64,000 nucleotides of DNA, from positions 4,030,001-4,094,000 of the forward strand of contig NZ_CP104578.1 in NCBI RefSeq assembly GCF_036826855.1, written 5' to 3'. This stretch comes from Streptomyces sp. SJL17-4. Its GTDB lineage: Bacteria; Actinomycetota; Actinomycetes; Streptomycetales; Streptomycetaceae. Shown piece after piece: positions 36,312 to 44,094 of this stretch. A program made the position numbers and the translations under genes. Within the stretch, counting starts at the first letter, position 1. Every line of letters begins with the position of its first letter. The notes under the pieces were generated by a model. It was given only the letters and a program-made list of their open reading frames with translations. It was not told the DNA's origin and made no database searches.

Positions 36312-36932
36312 TCACGCCAGCAGGTCGTCGACCTGCGCCTCGCCCTCCCGGTAGCGGCGGGCGATCTCGGCGCTGCAGTCGTCGGCGGTCCGCTGGAGGT
36401 GCTGCCGGCGCCGGGAGATCTGCTGCTCGTACCCGGCGAGCCGCCCCATCCCCGCGTGCAGCTCGTCGTCCGTACGGGCCGTCAGGTCCGACAGCTCGAC
36501 CTCCGACAGCATCTCGGACGCGAGCCGCCGGTACTCCTCGCTGCGCGGCGTCGACAGCGTCACGTGCCGGGCCGAGGTGCGGTGCCGCGAGGGCACGTCG
36601 GCGAGGATCTCGGAGAGCCGGTCGAGGACCGGGGCCTCCGGGTCGGTCCGCCGCGCCAGCTCGGCCCGCAGGATGTCGATCCGGCCCTGGAGCATCCGGC
36701 GTACGTAGCTCAGGTCGGCCTCGTCGCTCTGCGCGTCCCGGCGCAGCGCGCGCAGCTCGGGCAGCCGGAGCGCACCGAGCTCGGGCTGGGCCCGGTCCGG
36801 CAGGGCGGGTTCGGCGGTCCTCTGTACGGGTGGGCGCGTGGCCGGGGCTTTGCCCGGGCCACCGCCCCTCGTTCCGGCGCGGATCAGCGGTACGGGGCCG
36901 GACGGCGTCGGCCCGGTGCCAGGTGCACTCAT
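36312..36932 (-). CDS. rsiG: Anti-sigma factor RsiG (c-di-GMP-binding, acts on WhiG)
   Basis: 206 residues. Two copies of the E-x3-S-x2-R-x3-Q-x3-D c-di-GMP-binding motif are visible: [16 protein letters not shown] in the first helix, and [16 protein letters not shown] in the second. Both lie in an antiparallel coiled coil of about 130 residues, with a disordered N-terminus. In Streptomyces, RsiG with c-di-GMP sequesters the sporulation sigma factor WhiG, delaying sporulation. The ATG at 36932 follows a GAGGGGA site. It is divergent from dtd. Confidence 0.93.
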   Translation of the reverse strand: MSAPGTGPTPSGPVPLIRAGTRGGGPGKAPATRPPVQRTAEPALPDRAQPELGALRLPELRALRRDAQSDEADLSYVRRMLQGRIDILRAELARRTDPEAPVLDRLSEILADVPSRHRTSARHVTLSTPRSEEYRRLASEMLSEVELSDLTARTDDELHAGMGRLAGYEQQISRRRQHLQRTADDCSAEIARRYREGEAQVDDLLA

Positions 36933-37071
36933 GAGAATCGTCCCCTCGACCGGTGCGGAGCCGCACCGCCTGACACGCATCGTGCCACTCATGCATGGGC
37001 CCGTGCAGGCGCTCTGCACCCGTTCGGCCCCTCATCCGTCGGACTCGTGGCAACTCGGTAGGTTGGGGCGT

Positions 37072-37497
37072 ATGCGTGCAGTGGTGCAGAGGGTGGACGG
37101 CGCGAGTGTCGTCGTCGCAGGGGAGACCGTCGGCGAGATCACCGGCGAGGGCTTGTGCGTGCTGGTCGGGGTGACCCATGACGACACCCCCGAGAAGGCC
37201 GCCCAATTGGCCAGAAAGCTCTGGTCCGTCCGGGTACTGGACGACGAGAAGTCGTGCTCGGACGTGAACGCGCCGCTGCTCGTCATCTCCCAGTTCACGC
37301 TCTACGGGGACGCCCGCAAGGGCCGCCGCCCCACCTGGAACGCGGCCGCGCCCGGCCCGGTGGCCGAGCCGCTCGTGGACGAGGTCGTGGCCCGGCTGCG
37401 CGAACTGGGCGCGCACGTGGAGACGGGCCGGTTCGGAGCGGACATGCGCGTCTCGCTCACGAATCACGGCCCGTTCACGGTGCTGCTGGAGGTCTGA
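37072..37497 (+). CDS. dtd: D-aminoacyl-tRNA deacylase
   Basis: 141-residue Dtd protein that removes D-amino acids from mischarged tRNAs. The characteristic active-site segments [21 protein letters not shown] and the cross-dimer NHGPFT motif (Gly-cis-Pro) are present. The N-terminus [13 protein letters not shown] is also typical. Its stop lies 17 bp before the convergent ygfZ gene. Confidence 0.96.
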   Translation: MRAVVQRVDGASVVVAGETVGEITGEGLCVLVGVTHDDTPEKAAQLARKLWSVRVLDDEKSCSDVNAPLLVISQFTLYGDARKGRRPTWNAAAPGPVAEPLVDEVVARLRELGAHVETGRFGADMRVSLTNHGPFTVLLEV

Positions 37498-37514
37498 CCT
37501 CCGGCTCGGGCCTT

Positions 37515-38480
37515 CTACGGCTCGACGACGGTCTCCTGCGCGGCGGCCGTCGTCCCGGCGATCAGCGGGGCGTCCACCGGCACGTTCCGCTTCACCAGGG
37601 CCAGGGCGATCGGGCCCAGCTCGTGGTGGCGGACGGAGCTGGTCACGAAGCCGAGCTGGCGGCCCTCCTCGCCGTCGGCGGCGAGCCGGAGCGGGGTGCC
37701 GTGCCCGGGCAGCAGCACCTCGCTGCCGTCCAGGTGCAGGAAGACCAGGCGGCGCGGCGGCTTGCCCAGGTTCTGCACCCGGGCGACGGTCTCCTGGCCC
37801 CGGTAGCAGCCCTTCTGGAGGTGGACGGCGCTGCCGATGAGGCCGACCTCGTGCGGAATGGTCCGGTGGTCGGTCTCGAAGCCGAGCCGGGGCCGGTGGG
37901 CCTCCACGCGCAGCGCCTCGTACGCGAGGACGCCGGCGGCCGGTCCGTGCGAGCCGGCGAAGGCCTCCAGGCCGGCGCGCGGCAGGAACAGGTCGCGGCC
38001 GTGCGGGGTCTCCCGTACGACGACTCCCTCGGGGACCTCGGCGATGGAACCGGCCGGGAGGTGGACGACGGCGATGTCGTCCGTACGGTCGGCGACCTCG
38101 ACCCGGTAGAAGAACTTCATCGACTCCAGGTACGCGACGAGCTCCTCCCGCGTCCCCGGCTCGACGTGCGCCCACACCGTCTCGCCGTCGTCGACGAGAT
38201 ACAGGGCGTGCTCGATGTGCCCGTTCGCGGAGAGGATCAGCGCCTCGGTGGCCTGTCCGGGCGCCAGGTCGGTCATGTGCTGGGTGACGAGCAGGTGCAG
38301 CCAGCTCAGCCGGTCGTCACCGGTGACGGCGACGACACCGCGGTGCGAGAGGTCGACGAAACCGCGTCCGTCGGCGAGGGCGCGCTGCTCGCGGAACAGG
38401 TCACCGTAGTGCGCGGCGACACCTTCGTCGCGGCCTTCGGCGGCGACGGCGCCGGGCAGGGACAGCAGAGGGCTCTTCAT
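37515..38480 (-). CDS. ygfZ: Folate-binding protein YgfZ
   Basis: 321-residue YgfZ/GcvT-like tetrahydrofolate-dependent Fe-S cluster maintenance protein. The signature K-G-C-Y-x-G-Q-E is present as KGCYRGQE at about residue 225, with the fold-typical N-terminus SPLLSLPGAVAAEGRD. It assists in repair or assembly of certain Fe-S enzymes. It starts 32 bp after the nur stop on the same strand, so the two are probably cotranscribed. Confidence 0.95.
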   Translation of the reverse strand: MKSPLLSLPGAVAAEGRDEGVAAHYGDLFREQRALADGRGFVDLSHRGVVAVTGDDRLSWLHLLVTQHMTDLAPGQATEALILSANGHIEHALYLVDDGETVWAHVEPGTREELVAYLESMKFFYRVEVADRTDDIAVVHLPAGSIAEVPEGVVVRETPHGRDLFLPRAGLEAFAGSHGPAAGVLAYEALRVEAHRPRLGFETDHRTIPHEVGLIGSAVHLQKGCYRGQETVARVQNLGKPPRRLVFLHLDGSEVLLPGHGTPLRLAADGEEGRQLGFVTSSVRHHELGPIALALVKRNVPVDAPLIAGTTAAAQETVVEP

Positions 38481-38511
38481 GGAAGAAAGCCTACGACTCG
38501 GCGCGGAGGTC

Positions 38512-38994
38512 CTACGGGGCGCGGTCGCCGCCGGTCGACGGGGCGGGCCCGTCCCCGGCATCCGCGGCCTCCGCGGCCTTCCTCCCGCAGTCCGCGCACC
38601 GGCCGAAGATCGCGAAGTGCTTCATGTCGGTCTCGAAGCCGAAGGTCTGGCGGAGTTTCCCGGTGAACTCGGCGGCCACCGAGACGTCCGCCTCGATGAC
38701 CTCGGAGCAGTCCCGGCAGACCAGGTGCAGATGGTGGTGCCGGTCGGCGAGGTGGTACGTCGGAGCCCCGTGCCCCAGATGGGCGTGGCTCACCAGACCG
38801 AGCTCCTCCAGGAGCTCCAGGGTCCGGTAGACGGTGGAGATGTTCACCCCGGAAGCGGTCCTGCGGACCTCGACGAGGATGTCGTCGGGCGTCGCGTGCT
38901 CCAGCGCGTCGACCGCCTCCAGGACAAGCTGACGCTGCGGCGTCAGCCGGTAGCCGCGCTGCCGCAGGTCGCTTTTCCAGTCGGTGCTCACCAC
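38512..38994 (-). CDS. nur: Nickel-responsive Fur-family regulator Nur
   Basis: 160-residue Fur-family repressor. With the GTG at 38994 as start, histidines fall at positions 33, 70, 72, 86, 88, 90 and 126. These are exactly the positions I recall for the two metal sites of S. coelicolor Nur, which supports both the identity and the start. The winged helix is LTPQRQLVLEAVDALEHATPDDIL and the dimerisation domain starts at HLHLVCRDC. Nickel-bound Nur represses nickel uptake and Fe superoxide dismutase. A second GTG at 38991 is possible. Confidence 0.93.
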   Translation of the reverse strand: MVSTDWKSDLRQRGYRLTPQRQLVLEAVDALEHATPDDILVEVRRTASGVNISTVYRTLELLEELGLVSHAHLGHGAPTYHLADRHHHLHLVCRDCSEVIEADVSVAAEFTGKLRQTFGFETDMKHFAIFGRCADCGRKAAEAADAGDGPAPSTGGDRAP

Positions 38995-39041
38995 GCCCCC
39001 CAGTGTAGGAGCGACGGTTCCGAATCGGGCCTCCCGTTCGC

Positions 39042-39695
39042 TCACCGGTCGCCGGCTCCGGCGTCGTGCGCGTCCGGAGCGTCGTCCGACGTCATCGTGT
39101 CCACCAGGGCATCCCGGAGAGCTCGGGTCGCCCGCACCACGTCCTCGTGCGCCCGGATCTTCTCGTCCAATGCCCTGAGCATCCTTCCCACCCGCTGTTG
39201 TTCGGGGAGCCCCGGCAGACGGACGGGGAGCTCGGCGAGCATGCGCATGGAAAGGTGCTGGATGGTCGATCCAGCGGTGGCCCGGAGGATCCATCGCTGC
39301 GCGGCGGACGAGGCGAGGAAGGCGAGCAGGTACTCCGGGTCGGCGGGACCGGCCGCGTGCACCCGCAGCCGGATCAGCGACGGGCCGCTCAGCCATCCCT
39401 GCTCGTCCGGGGTCGTCAGCGCGACCCGGCCGACCGTCCCGGACCGGGTCATGAGGAGGTCGCCGACGGCGACGGCGTACCTGGCAAGCCGGTCCGCGTC
39501 CTCGACGGAAACGTGCCGCGATGGTGACGCCGTCAGCCGGTGACCGACGAGGTCGGCGGGCTGGATGACGGGCAGCCCTTCGGCCGCGTACTCGTCGGGT
39601 TTCAGCGCCGGCATCCCACTCTGGATGTCGCAGACCTCGCCCAGAGGTACTGTGCGGTCCTCCCGCGAACGGCTCGCCTGCTGCGCAGGGCTCAT
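39042..39695 (-). CDS. Half-size type I restriction specificity (S) subunit
   Basis: 217 residues, about half a classical HsdS. It has a single target recognition domain (PLGEVCDIQSGMPALKPDEYAAEGLPVIQPADLVG, VGDLLMTRSGTVGRVAL). It also has a single conserved coiled-coil region (PVRLPGLPEQQRVGRMLRALDEKIRAHEDVVRATRALRDAL). Half-subunits can dimerise to recognise palindromic or bipartite sites. The ATG overlaps the methylase TGA (ATGA), so the two should form a modification complex. No hsdR-like motor or nuclease gene is in the window, which makes a classical type I system unlikely. Confidence 0.88.
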   Translation of the reverse strand: MSPAQQASRSREDRTVPLGEVCDIQSGMPALKPDEYAAEGLPVIQPADLVGHRLTASPSRHVSVEDADRLARYAVAVGDLLMTRSGTVGRVALTTPDEQGWLSGPSLIRLRVHAAGPADPEYLLAFLASSAAQRWILRATAGSTIQHLSMRMLAELPVRLPGLPEQQRVGRMLRALDEKIRAHEDVVRATRALRDALVDTMTSDDAPDAHDAGAGDR

Positions 39696-41350
39696 GCTCT
39701 CCACCCGCCGTCCTTCTCGAGTTCGGACAGGATCTCCCGCGCTCGTACGTCCGCCTCGCGCGCCCGCTCGTCCCGGTGCGCGAGGTCGTCGATCAGGCCG
39801 GAGATCCGCGCGGCCGCCGTGCCGGTCGCATCCCCCGAGCTCGGACCTGCGGCAACGTGCAGCACGGGGCTGAGCAACCAGTCCCCGGCAGCCAGGGCCT
39901 CGGGGGACACCGAGGCACTGAACCCGTTCCGTCCGGAGAACTCCTCTCCGCGTGCCCGGGCCGACCGCCATCGGTCGCAGACCTCCACGACGGAGGCGAC
40001 GTCGGCCGCTGACAGGACCCGCCGGACGCGGTCGGTCATGGTGCCGAGAGATGCCGCATCGACGAAGAGCACGTCCCCGGGAACCCCCGTGGGACTCCGC
40101 AGCAGCCACAAGGTCACAGGGATGCTCGTGGCCCTGCCGAACAGCTGCGGCGGCAGGGCGACCAGCGCTTCCACCGTGCCACTCTCGACCATCGCCGCGC
40201 GGATGGCCCGCTCGGCCGGGTTGGCCGACTGCGCGGCGATGTTCGGCATCAGCACGACCGCCCTGCCCCCTGGCGCGAGAGCGGAGACGGCGAGCTGGAG
40301 CCAGGCGAAGTTCCCGTTGTGCCGGGGAGGCGTGCCGTAGGGAAAGTACCCCTCGTACCGGTACAGCTCCTCCGAGCGCTGGTTGAACGGCGGGTTGCCC
40401 ACGACGGCCGTGTAGCGCTGCCCGGGCTCCGGCCACCCGAATCCGGCGATGTCCACCCTGTGGGCCACGTCGCGGAGGTTCAGTCGCATGCGGGCCAGGG
40501 TCGCGTCGCCCGACCCGCCGCTCAGACCGCGCAGGGAGAGCGCCGCCCCCGGCTCCCGGGCCCGTACGACAGCGGCGCAGGCATCCAGGATCTCGCCTGT
40601 ACGGCAGAAGGGGTCCAGAATCGTCTGGCCGTCGGCCCCATGGCCCCCGCCGCTCCCGTCGCCGTGGGGCAGCAGTTCCGCCATCAGGCGACGGACGGCG
40701 TTCGGCGTGACCAGCTCGCTGCCGCGCCGCCCCTCGGTTCCACTGCGCTGTTCGACGAGCCACCCGAACGCCTCCAGCGCCGTGGCACGGTCCCAGTTCT
40801 CCTCGGCCAGCACGTGGACCGCGAAGTCCGCGGAACGTTCCTGCCACCGCCGCTCATCGGGGGAGCCGGCGAACTGATCCGCGTCGATGCCCCCCTCGGC
40901 AAGGGTCCGCAGCACGCTCCACCACGCACCGAAGGACCGCTGCTCTTCGTCTGGGGGCCGCACGGCGAGGGCGTAGGTGACGGCGATCAGCAGGTCGAGG
41001 GCGCGCTCCGTCGTGCTCTCTCCCCGGAGCCTGTCGAGCATGTGGGTGAGAACGGTCTGCGGGCTGGTTCGCTCACCGATCCCGAGGGAGGCGAGGAACC
41101 GGTCCCCGTAGGTCGTCCCCTCCGGCTCACCCGCCCGAAGCCCACCGACCGGGATCCGCCTGGTGGCGAGCCACGCCGCCACCTCGGCGACACGGAACGT
41201 GTCCGCCGTCCCCGTCCCGGTCCGTACGGAGTCCACGGGCTGCGGGAAGTCGTCGTGGCGACGGGCCCAGTTGGTGACAGCCGGACGGTTCACCCCGACA
41301 AGGCGGGCGATGTCCGACCGGGTGACCAGTCCTTCAGCGGATGCACGCAC
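39692..41350 (-). CDS. N6-adenine DNA methylase with N-terminal HTH
   Basis: 552 residues from a GTG with a GAGAGGG site. A helix-turn-helix (TRSDIARLVGVNRPAVTNWARRHDDFP, residues 10-35) is followed by a helical region (about 95-205). The methylase core has a divergent SAM-binding motif I (DPFCRTGEIL, 246-255) and the catalytic NPPF at 319-322. The second Gly of motif I is replaced by Glu, so activity should be tested. It forms an operon with the upstream Abi-like gene (13-bp gap) and the overlapping S subunit. The HTH may allow autoregulation or DNA targeting. Confidence 0.9.
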   Translation of the reverse strand: MRASAEGLVTRSDIARLVGVNRPAVTNWARRHDDFPQPVDSVRTGTGTADTFRVAEVAAWLATRRIPVGGLRAGEPEGTTYGDRFLASLGIGERTSPQTVLTHMLDRLRGESTTERALDLLIAVTYALAVRPPDEEQRSFGAWWSVLRTLAEGGIDADQFAGSPDERRWQERSADFAVHVLAEENWDRATALEAFGWLVEQRSGTEGRRGSELVTPNAVRRLMAELLPHGDGSGGGHGADGQTILDPFCRTGEILDACAAVVRAREPGAALSLRGLSGGSGDATLARMRLNLRDVAHRVDIAGFGWPEPGQRYTAVVGNPPFNQRSEELYRYEGYFPYGTPPRHNGNFAWLQLAVSALAPGGRAVVLMPNIAAQSANPAERAIRAAMVESGTVEALVALPPQLFGRATSIPVTLWLLRSPTGVPGDVLFVDAASLGTMTDRVRRVLSAADVASVVEVCDRWRSARARGEEFSGRNGFSASVSPEALAAGDWLLSPVLHVAAGPSSGDATGTAAARISGLIDDLAHRDERAREADVRAREILSELEKDGGWRA

Positions 41351-41363
41351 GAGAGCAACCCTC

Positions 41364-42023
41364 TCAGAACCGGGGCGGCCGGTGACCGCGCAGCACCCGG
41401 GTCCGGTCCGCCAGGATCGCCGGGAAGCGATCCATCGACCGGATCTCCCTGGCGAGGTCCTCGTTCACATAGCCCATGACCCGATAGAGCTTGTGGTGGT
41501 CCGCGCGCAGGTCACGGTGGTGGATCGGCTCGTGGTGCATGATGCGGTTCCGCAGCAACACCAGCGAATGGACGCTGTCGTCGAGCGCACCCCTGCTCCC
41601 CTTGTATCCGGGGAAGGCCTTGTGCACGGACGGGACCCAGAAGTCCCGGTCGTTCCGCCTCGTCAGGAGCTGCCGCCAGAAGCCGAAGGACAGCTCCGCG
41701 ACGATCTCGTCGGGCGTGCCGGCCTTCCCCCGGTCCCGGCAGACGCGGCGGGCCTCGTCGACCTTCCGCAGACCACCGGTCCCCAGCCGCGCCACGGCCC
41801 ACCAGTCCGGTCGGCCGTGGAAGTCGGACAGCCGGCGGTGGACGCCGTTGCGCAGGGCGACCTCCAGGCAGTGGAACGGACCGAAGAGAGCGGCCGAAGC
41901 TTCCACGTTCCACCAGTAGAGACGCACTGCCGCCACGTGGTCCCCCTTGGTGAACTCCGTGTACGCGCGGAGCCGGGCCTCCGAGAAGACCTCGGGCATC
42001 CATGCGGGCAACTCGTGTTCCAC
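41364..42023 (-). CDS. Abi-like (AbiD/F, HEPN-superfamily) protein
   Basis: 219 residues of the Abi_2 type. Family features are EVALRNGVHRRL (about 54-65), LSFGFWRQLL (111-120) and the HEPN R-x4-H motif in LLRNRIMHHEP (R158 to H163). HEPN proteins with this motif are RNases, and Abi homologues cause abortive phage infection. It is the promoter-proximal gene of a three-gene operon with a DNA methylase and an S subunit. The GTG at 42023 is close to a GGGGGAG site; an ATG at 41999 is an alternative. Confidence 0.85.
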   Translation of the reverse strand: MEHELPAWMPEVFSEARLRAYTEFTKGDHVAAVRLYWWNVEASAALFGPFHCLEVALRNGVHRRLSDFHGRPDWWAVARLGTGGLRKVDEARRVCRDRGKAGTPDEIVAELSFGFWRQLLTRRNDRDFWVPSVHKAFPGYKGSRGALDDSVHSLVLLRNRIMHHEPIHHRDLRADHHKLYRVMGYVNEDLAREIRSMDRFPAILADRTRVLRGHRPPRF

Positions 42024-42179
42024 TTCTCCCCCTGCCGGTGTGATGCGATGCGCTGCGATGCCATGCGATGCGATGCGTGGATGAACGGCCAGTGGCCTTC
42101 AGGTCCCCCAGGCGTTATGCTCTTCGGGAACGCTTCAGGATCGCCTCTGCCTTGGCATGCCACCTGGAGCACGGCTTTC

Positions 42180-42216
42180 GAAACCCCCGGCCACGCCTCA
42201 TGCGGCCGGGGGTTTC
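42180..42216. terminator. Hairpin upstream of the abi operon
   Basis: A 13-bp perfect stem (42180-42192 with 42204-42216) with an 11-nt loop. It is GC-rich with terminal A/T pairs (GAAACCCCC...GGGGGTTTC). It insulates the cassette from nitrobindin transcription. Confidence 0.75.
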
Positions 42217-42339
42217 TCCGTTACCGGGTCCCTGCTGCACGAAGGTAGCCCACACGACAGGGCATCGCAAGTGGATTGCAGTCATCTGGGCTTTGTTAAC
42301 CCTTAGCCGGAGGCAAGGTCTGCTGGAGGGCTTAACAAA

Positions 42340-42373
42340 CCGCGCCCACCGACCTGCTGGTCGGTGGGCGCGG
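42340..42373 (-). terminator. Terminator downstream of nitrobindin gene
   Basis: A 15-bp perfect stem (42340-42354 with 42359-42373) with a 4-nt loop lies 35 bp beyond the stop codon of the nitrobindin gene. Confidence 0.88.
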
Positions 42374-42407
42374 AACAAGGTGGATCGCCGCTCCGGCGAT
42401 CGTCGGC

Positions 42408-42980
42408 CTAGCGGAAGAAGGCGATGCCGTCGTCCGGCAGGTCGCCGAGGTTGCGGGCCATCTCCGCGACCTCTTCCGGCGTCACGACCTTCTTCAGGTG
42501 CGCCGACATGTACGGCCGCAGCGGGACCTCGGGGGTCGCCTTCTCGCCCACCCACATGAGGTCGCTCTTGACGTAGCCGTAGAGGCGCTTGCCACCGGAG
42601 TACGGGCCCGAGGCCGCGGTGCGGGCGACGGCGTCCGTGGCCAGGTCGATCTGCGGCTTCTGGTCGGCGAGCTCGCCGTACCAGATCTCCACGATGCCCT
42701 GGTCGCGGACCATGACGATCTCGACCTTGCGGTCCTTGTCGATGCGCCAGTAGCCGCTCTCGCTCTCCAGCGGACGGACCTTCTTGCCCTCGTTGTCCAG
42801 GACCCAGGAGTGGGACGTGTACTCGAGGAAGTCCCGGCCGTCGTGGCTGAACGTCACGGACTGACCGAAGTTGCACTTCTCGGCGCCGGGGAAGTCGGCG
42901 ACGCCCGCACCCTCCCACGTACCGAGCAGGAACGCGAGGGGGACGAGGCCCGGGTTGAGGTCGGACGGGATCTCGATCAT
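42408..42980 (-). CDS. Nitrobindin / FABP-like heme-binding protein
   Basis: 190 residues forming a ten-stranded lipocalin-like barrel of the THAP4/DUF1794 nitrobindin family. The starting motif FLLGTWEGAGVADFPG (G-x-W-x-G-x-G) and the late MSAHLKKV segment, close to the usual proximal heme histidine, are visible. These proteins bind ferric heme and scavenge or isomerise peroxynitrite. From memory it neighbours nur in other streptomycetes, so the operon at 39042-42023 separates two normally adjacent genes. Confidence 0.92.
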   Translation of the reverse strand: MIEIPSDLNPGLVPLAFLLGTWEGAGVADFPGAEKCNFGQSVTFSHDGRDFLEYTSHSWVLDNEGKKVRPLESESGYWRIDKDRKVEIVMVRDQGIVEIWYGELADQKPQIDLATDAVARTAASGPYSGGKRLYGYVKSDLMWVGEKATPEVPLRPYMSAHLKKVVTPEEVAEMARNLGDLPDDGIAFFR

Positions 42981-43021
42981 GAGCAGCTCTGGCGTTCTCT
43001 AGAAGTGGTTGGCGAGAAGGA

Positions 43022-43120
43022 TTAGCGCTGGCCCTGGTACAGCTTCTTCACGGCCAGACCGGCGAAGGCGATCACGCCGACGGCGACCAGGACCAGGAGG
43101 ATTTCGAAGAAGATGATCAC
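43022..43120 (-). CDS. 32-residue single-TM small protein
   Basis: A short ORF with a GTG start preceded by a strong GAGGAG Shine-Dalgarno. The product reads MIIFFEILLVLVAVGVIAF followed by AGLAVKKLYQGQR: one hydrophobic helix of about 22 residues and a basic C-terminal tail. It therefore looks like a small membrane protein. It is the only plausible gene between the nitrobindin start and the next operon, both on the same strand. Function is unknown. Confidence 0.72.
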   Translation of the reverse strand: MIIFFEILLVLVAVGVIAFAGLAVKKLYQGQR

Positions 43121-43233
43121 AGGGTGCTCCTCGACTGAGCGGTGAAGGCGGAACGGGCCGGACCCCAGCTTAGTGGGCGGGGGCCCGGCCCACTCGGTGA
43201 GGTGGGTCTCGCGCGCTGTGACCGGCGCGGCGA

Positions 43234-44094
43234 CTAGCCGAGCAGCTGTGCCTGGAGTGCCACGGTCTGCTGGAACGGGACGGTCAGTGCCCCGCCCTTC
43301 CGGGTCTGGGTGACGACCGCGAGGGTGTCACCGGCCTGGATGTAGGTCCAGCGGGTCTGCTCCGGGCCGTACGGCTCCGTCTCCTTGTAGGTGTAGAGGG
43401 AGAGGTACGGCACGACGACGTCCTGGGTGGCGGCGTCGAACTCCGCCTCCTCGACACCGAGAGGCAGGCGGCCGCCGTCCGTCACCTCGCCCACGATCTC
43501 GTCCTTGAAGGCCTCCGCGAACGCCACCGAGGAGAACCGCAGCAGGTGGATCCGGGTGGCCGTGCCGTCCGGCATCGTCCAGCCGCGGGCCGCGACGTGC
43601 CGGAGCGTCGACTCCGCCATGAACTCCTTCACCTCGCCCCGGTCCTTCTCCGCCAGCAGCGCGAGGTACGAGTCGAAGCCGACCCAGCCGCCCTTCAGCT
43701 TCGGGTCGACCGTGGCGCCCGCCGGGGCGGGCAGGAGCAGCTGCCGGAGATCGGCGTGGTGGATCTCGCCGTCGTTGCCCTCGGTGTACGGACGCATGAC
43801 GCCCTCGGGCAGCGCCGGACGGGCGAGCCTCGGGTAGTCCCAGCGGCCGTCGGACTCGGTCGCGAGCCCCGGTACGTCGGTGCGCTCCATGGCGGTGATC
43901 CCCATGGCCGTACCGGCGCCGACACCGCCGAGGACGAGCACGGCGGCGGTCCAGCGGGCGATGCCCCAGAGGAGCGGCCGACGGGACTTCTTCGGCTTCT
44001 CCGGCTTCTCCGGCGCGAGGTCGGGGGCCGGGATCAGCGTTTCGGCCGGGGCCGGGATCGGCGTCTCGGCCTGCGTCTGGATCTGCTCGGTCAT
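43234..44094 (-). CDS. Membrane-anchored secreted-domain protein (paralogue 3 of 3)
   Basis: 286 residues. A Pro/Glu-rich cytosolic N-terminus is followed by one membrane helix (about residues 51-70) and an external domain. The external domain contains DLRQLLLPAPAGA, the motif shared with its two upstream neighbours, and FSSVAFAEAFKDEI. The ATG overlaps the previous gene's TGA (ATGA). No known family was recognised. It resembles the actinobacterial type of anchored, possibly substrate- or wall-binding protein. Confidence 0.85.
   Translation of the reverse strand: MTEQIQTQAETPIPAPAETLIPAPDLAPEKPEKPKKSRRPLLWGIARWTAAVLVLGGVGAGTAMGITAMERTDVPGLATESDGRWDYPRLARPALPEGVMRPYTEGNDGEIHHADLRQLLLPAPAGATVDPKLKGGWVGFDSYLALLAEKDRGEVKEFMAESTLRHVAARGWTMPDGTATRIHLLRFSSVAFAEAFKDEIVGEVTDGGRLPLGVEEAEFDAATQDVVVPYLSLYTYKETEPYGPEQTRWTYIQAGDTLAVVTQTRKGGALTVPFQQTVALQAQLLG

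Larger units (their letters stand above)
42024..42407. other. Intergenic region at the defence-cassette boundary
   Basis: These 384 bases hold no gene. They contain GATGC-type pentamer repeats at about 42041-42077 directly upstream of the abi gene, a rho-independent type hairpin at 42180-42216, and an AT-richer stretch at 42255-42340 with TTTGTTAACCC and CTTAACAAAC inverted elements. The nitrobindin terminator is at 42340-42373. No tRNA or recognisable att repeat was found. Confidence 0.5.

Noticed and set aside
42024..42407. tRNA gene or phage attachment site next to the defence cassette
   Set aside because: No tRNA-like cloverleaf or matching direct repeats at the two ends of the cassette could be identified by eye.
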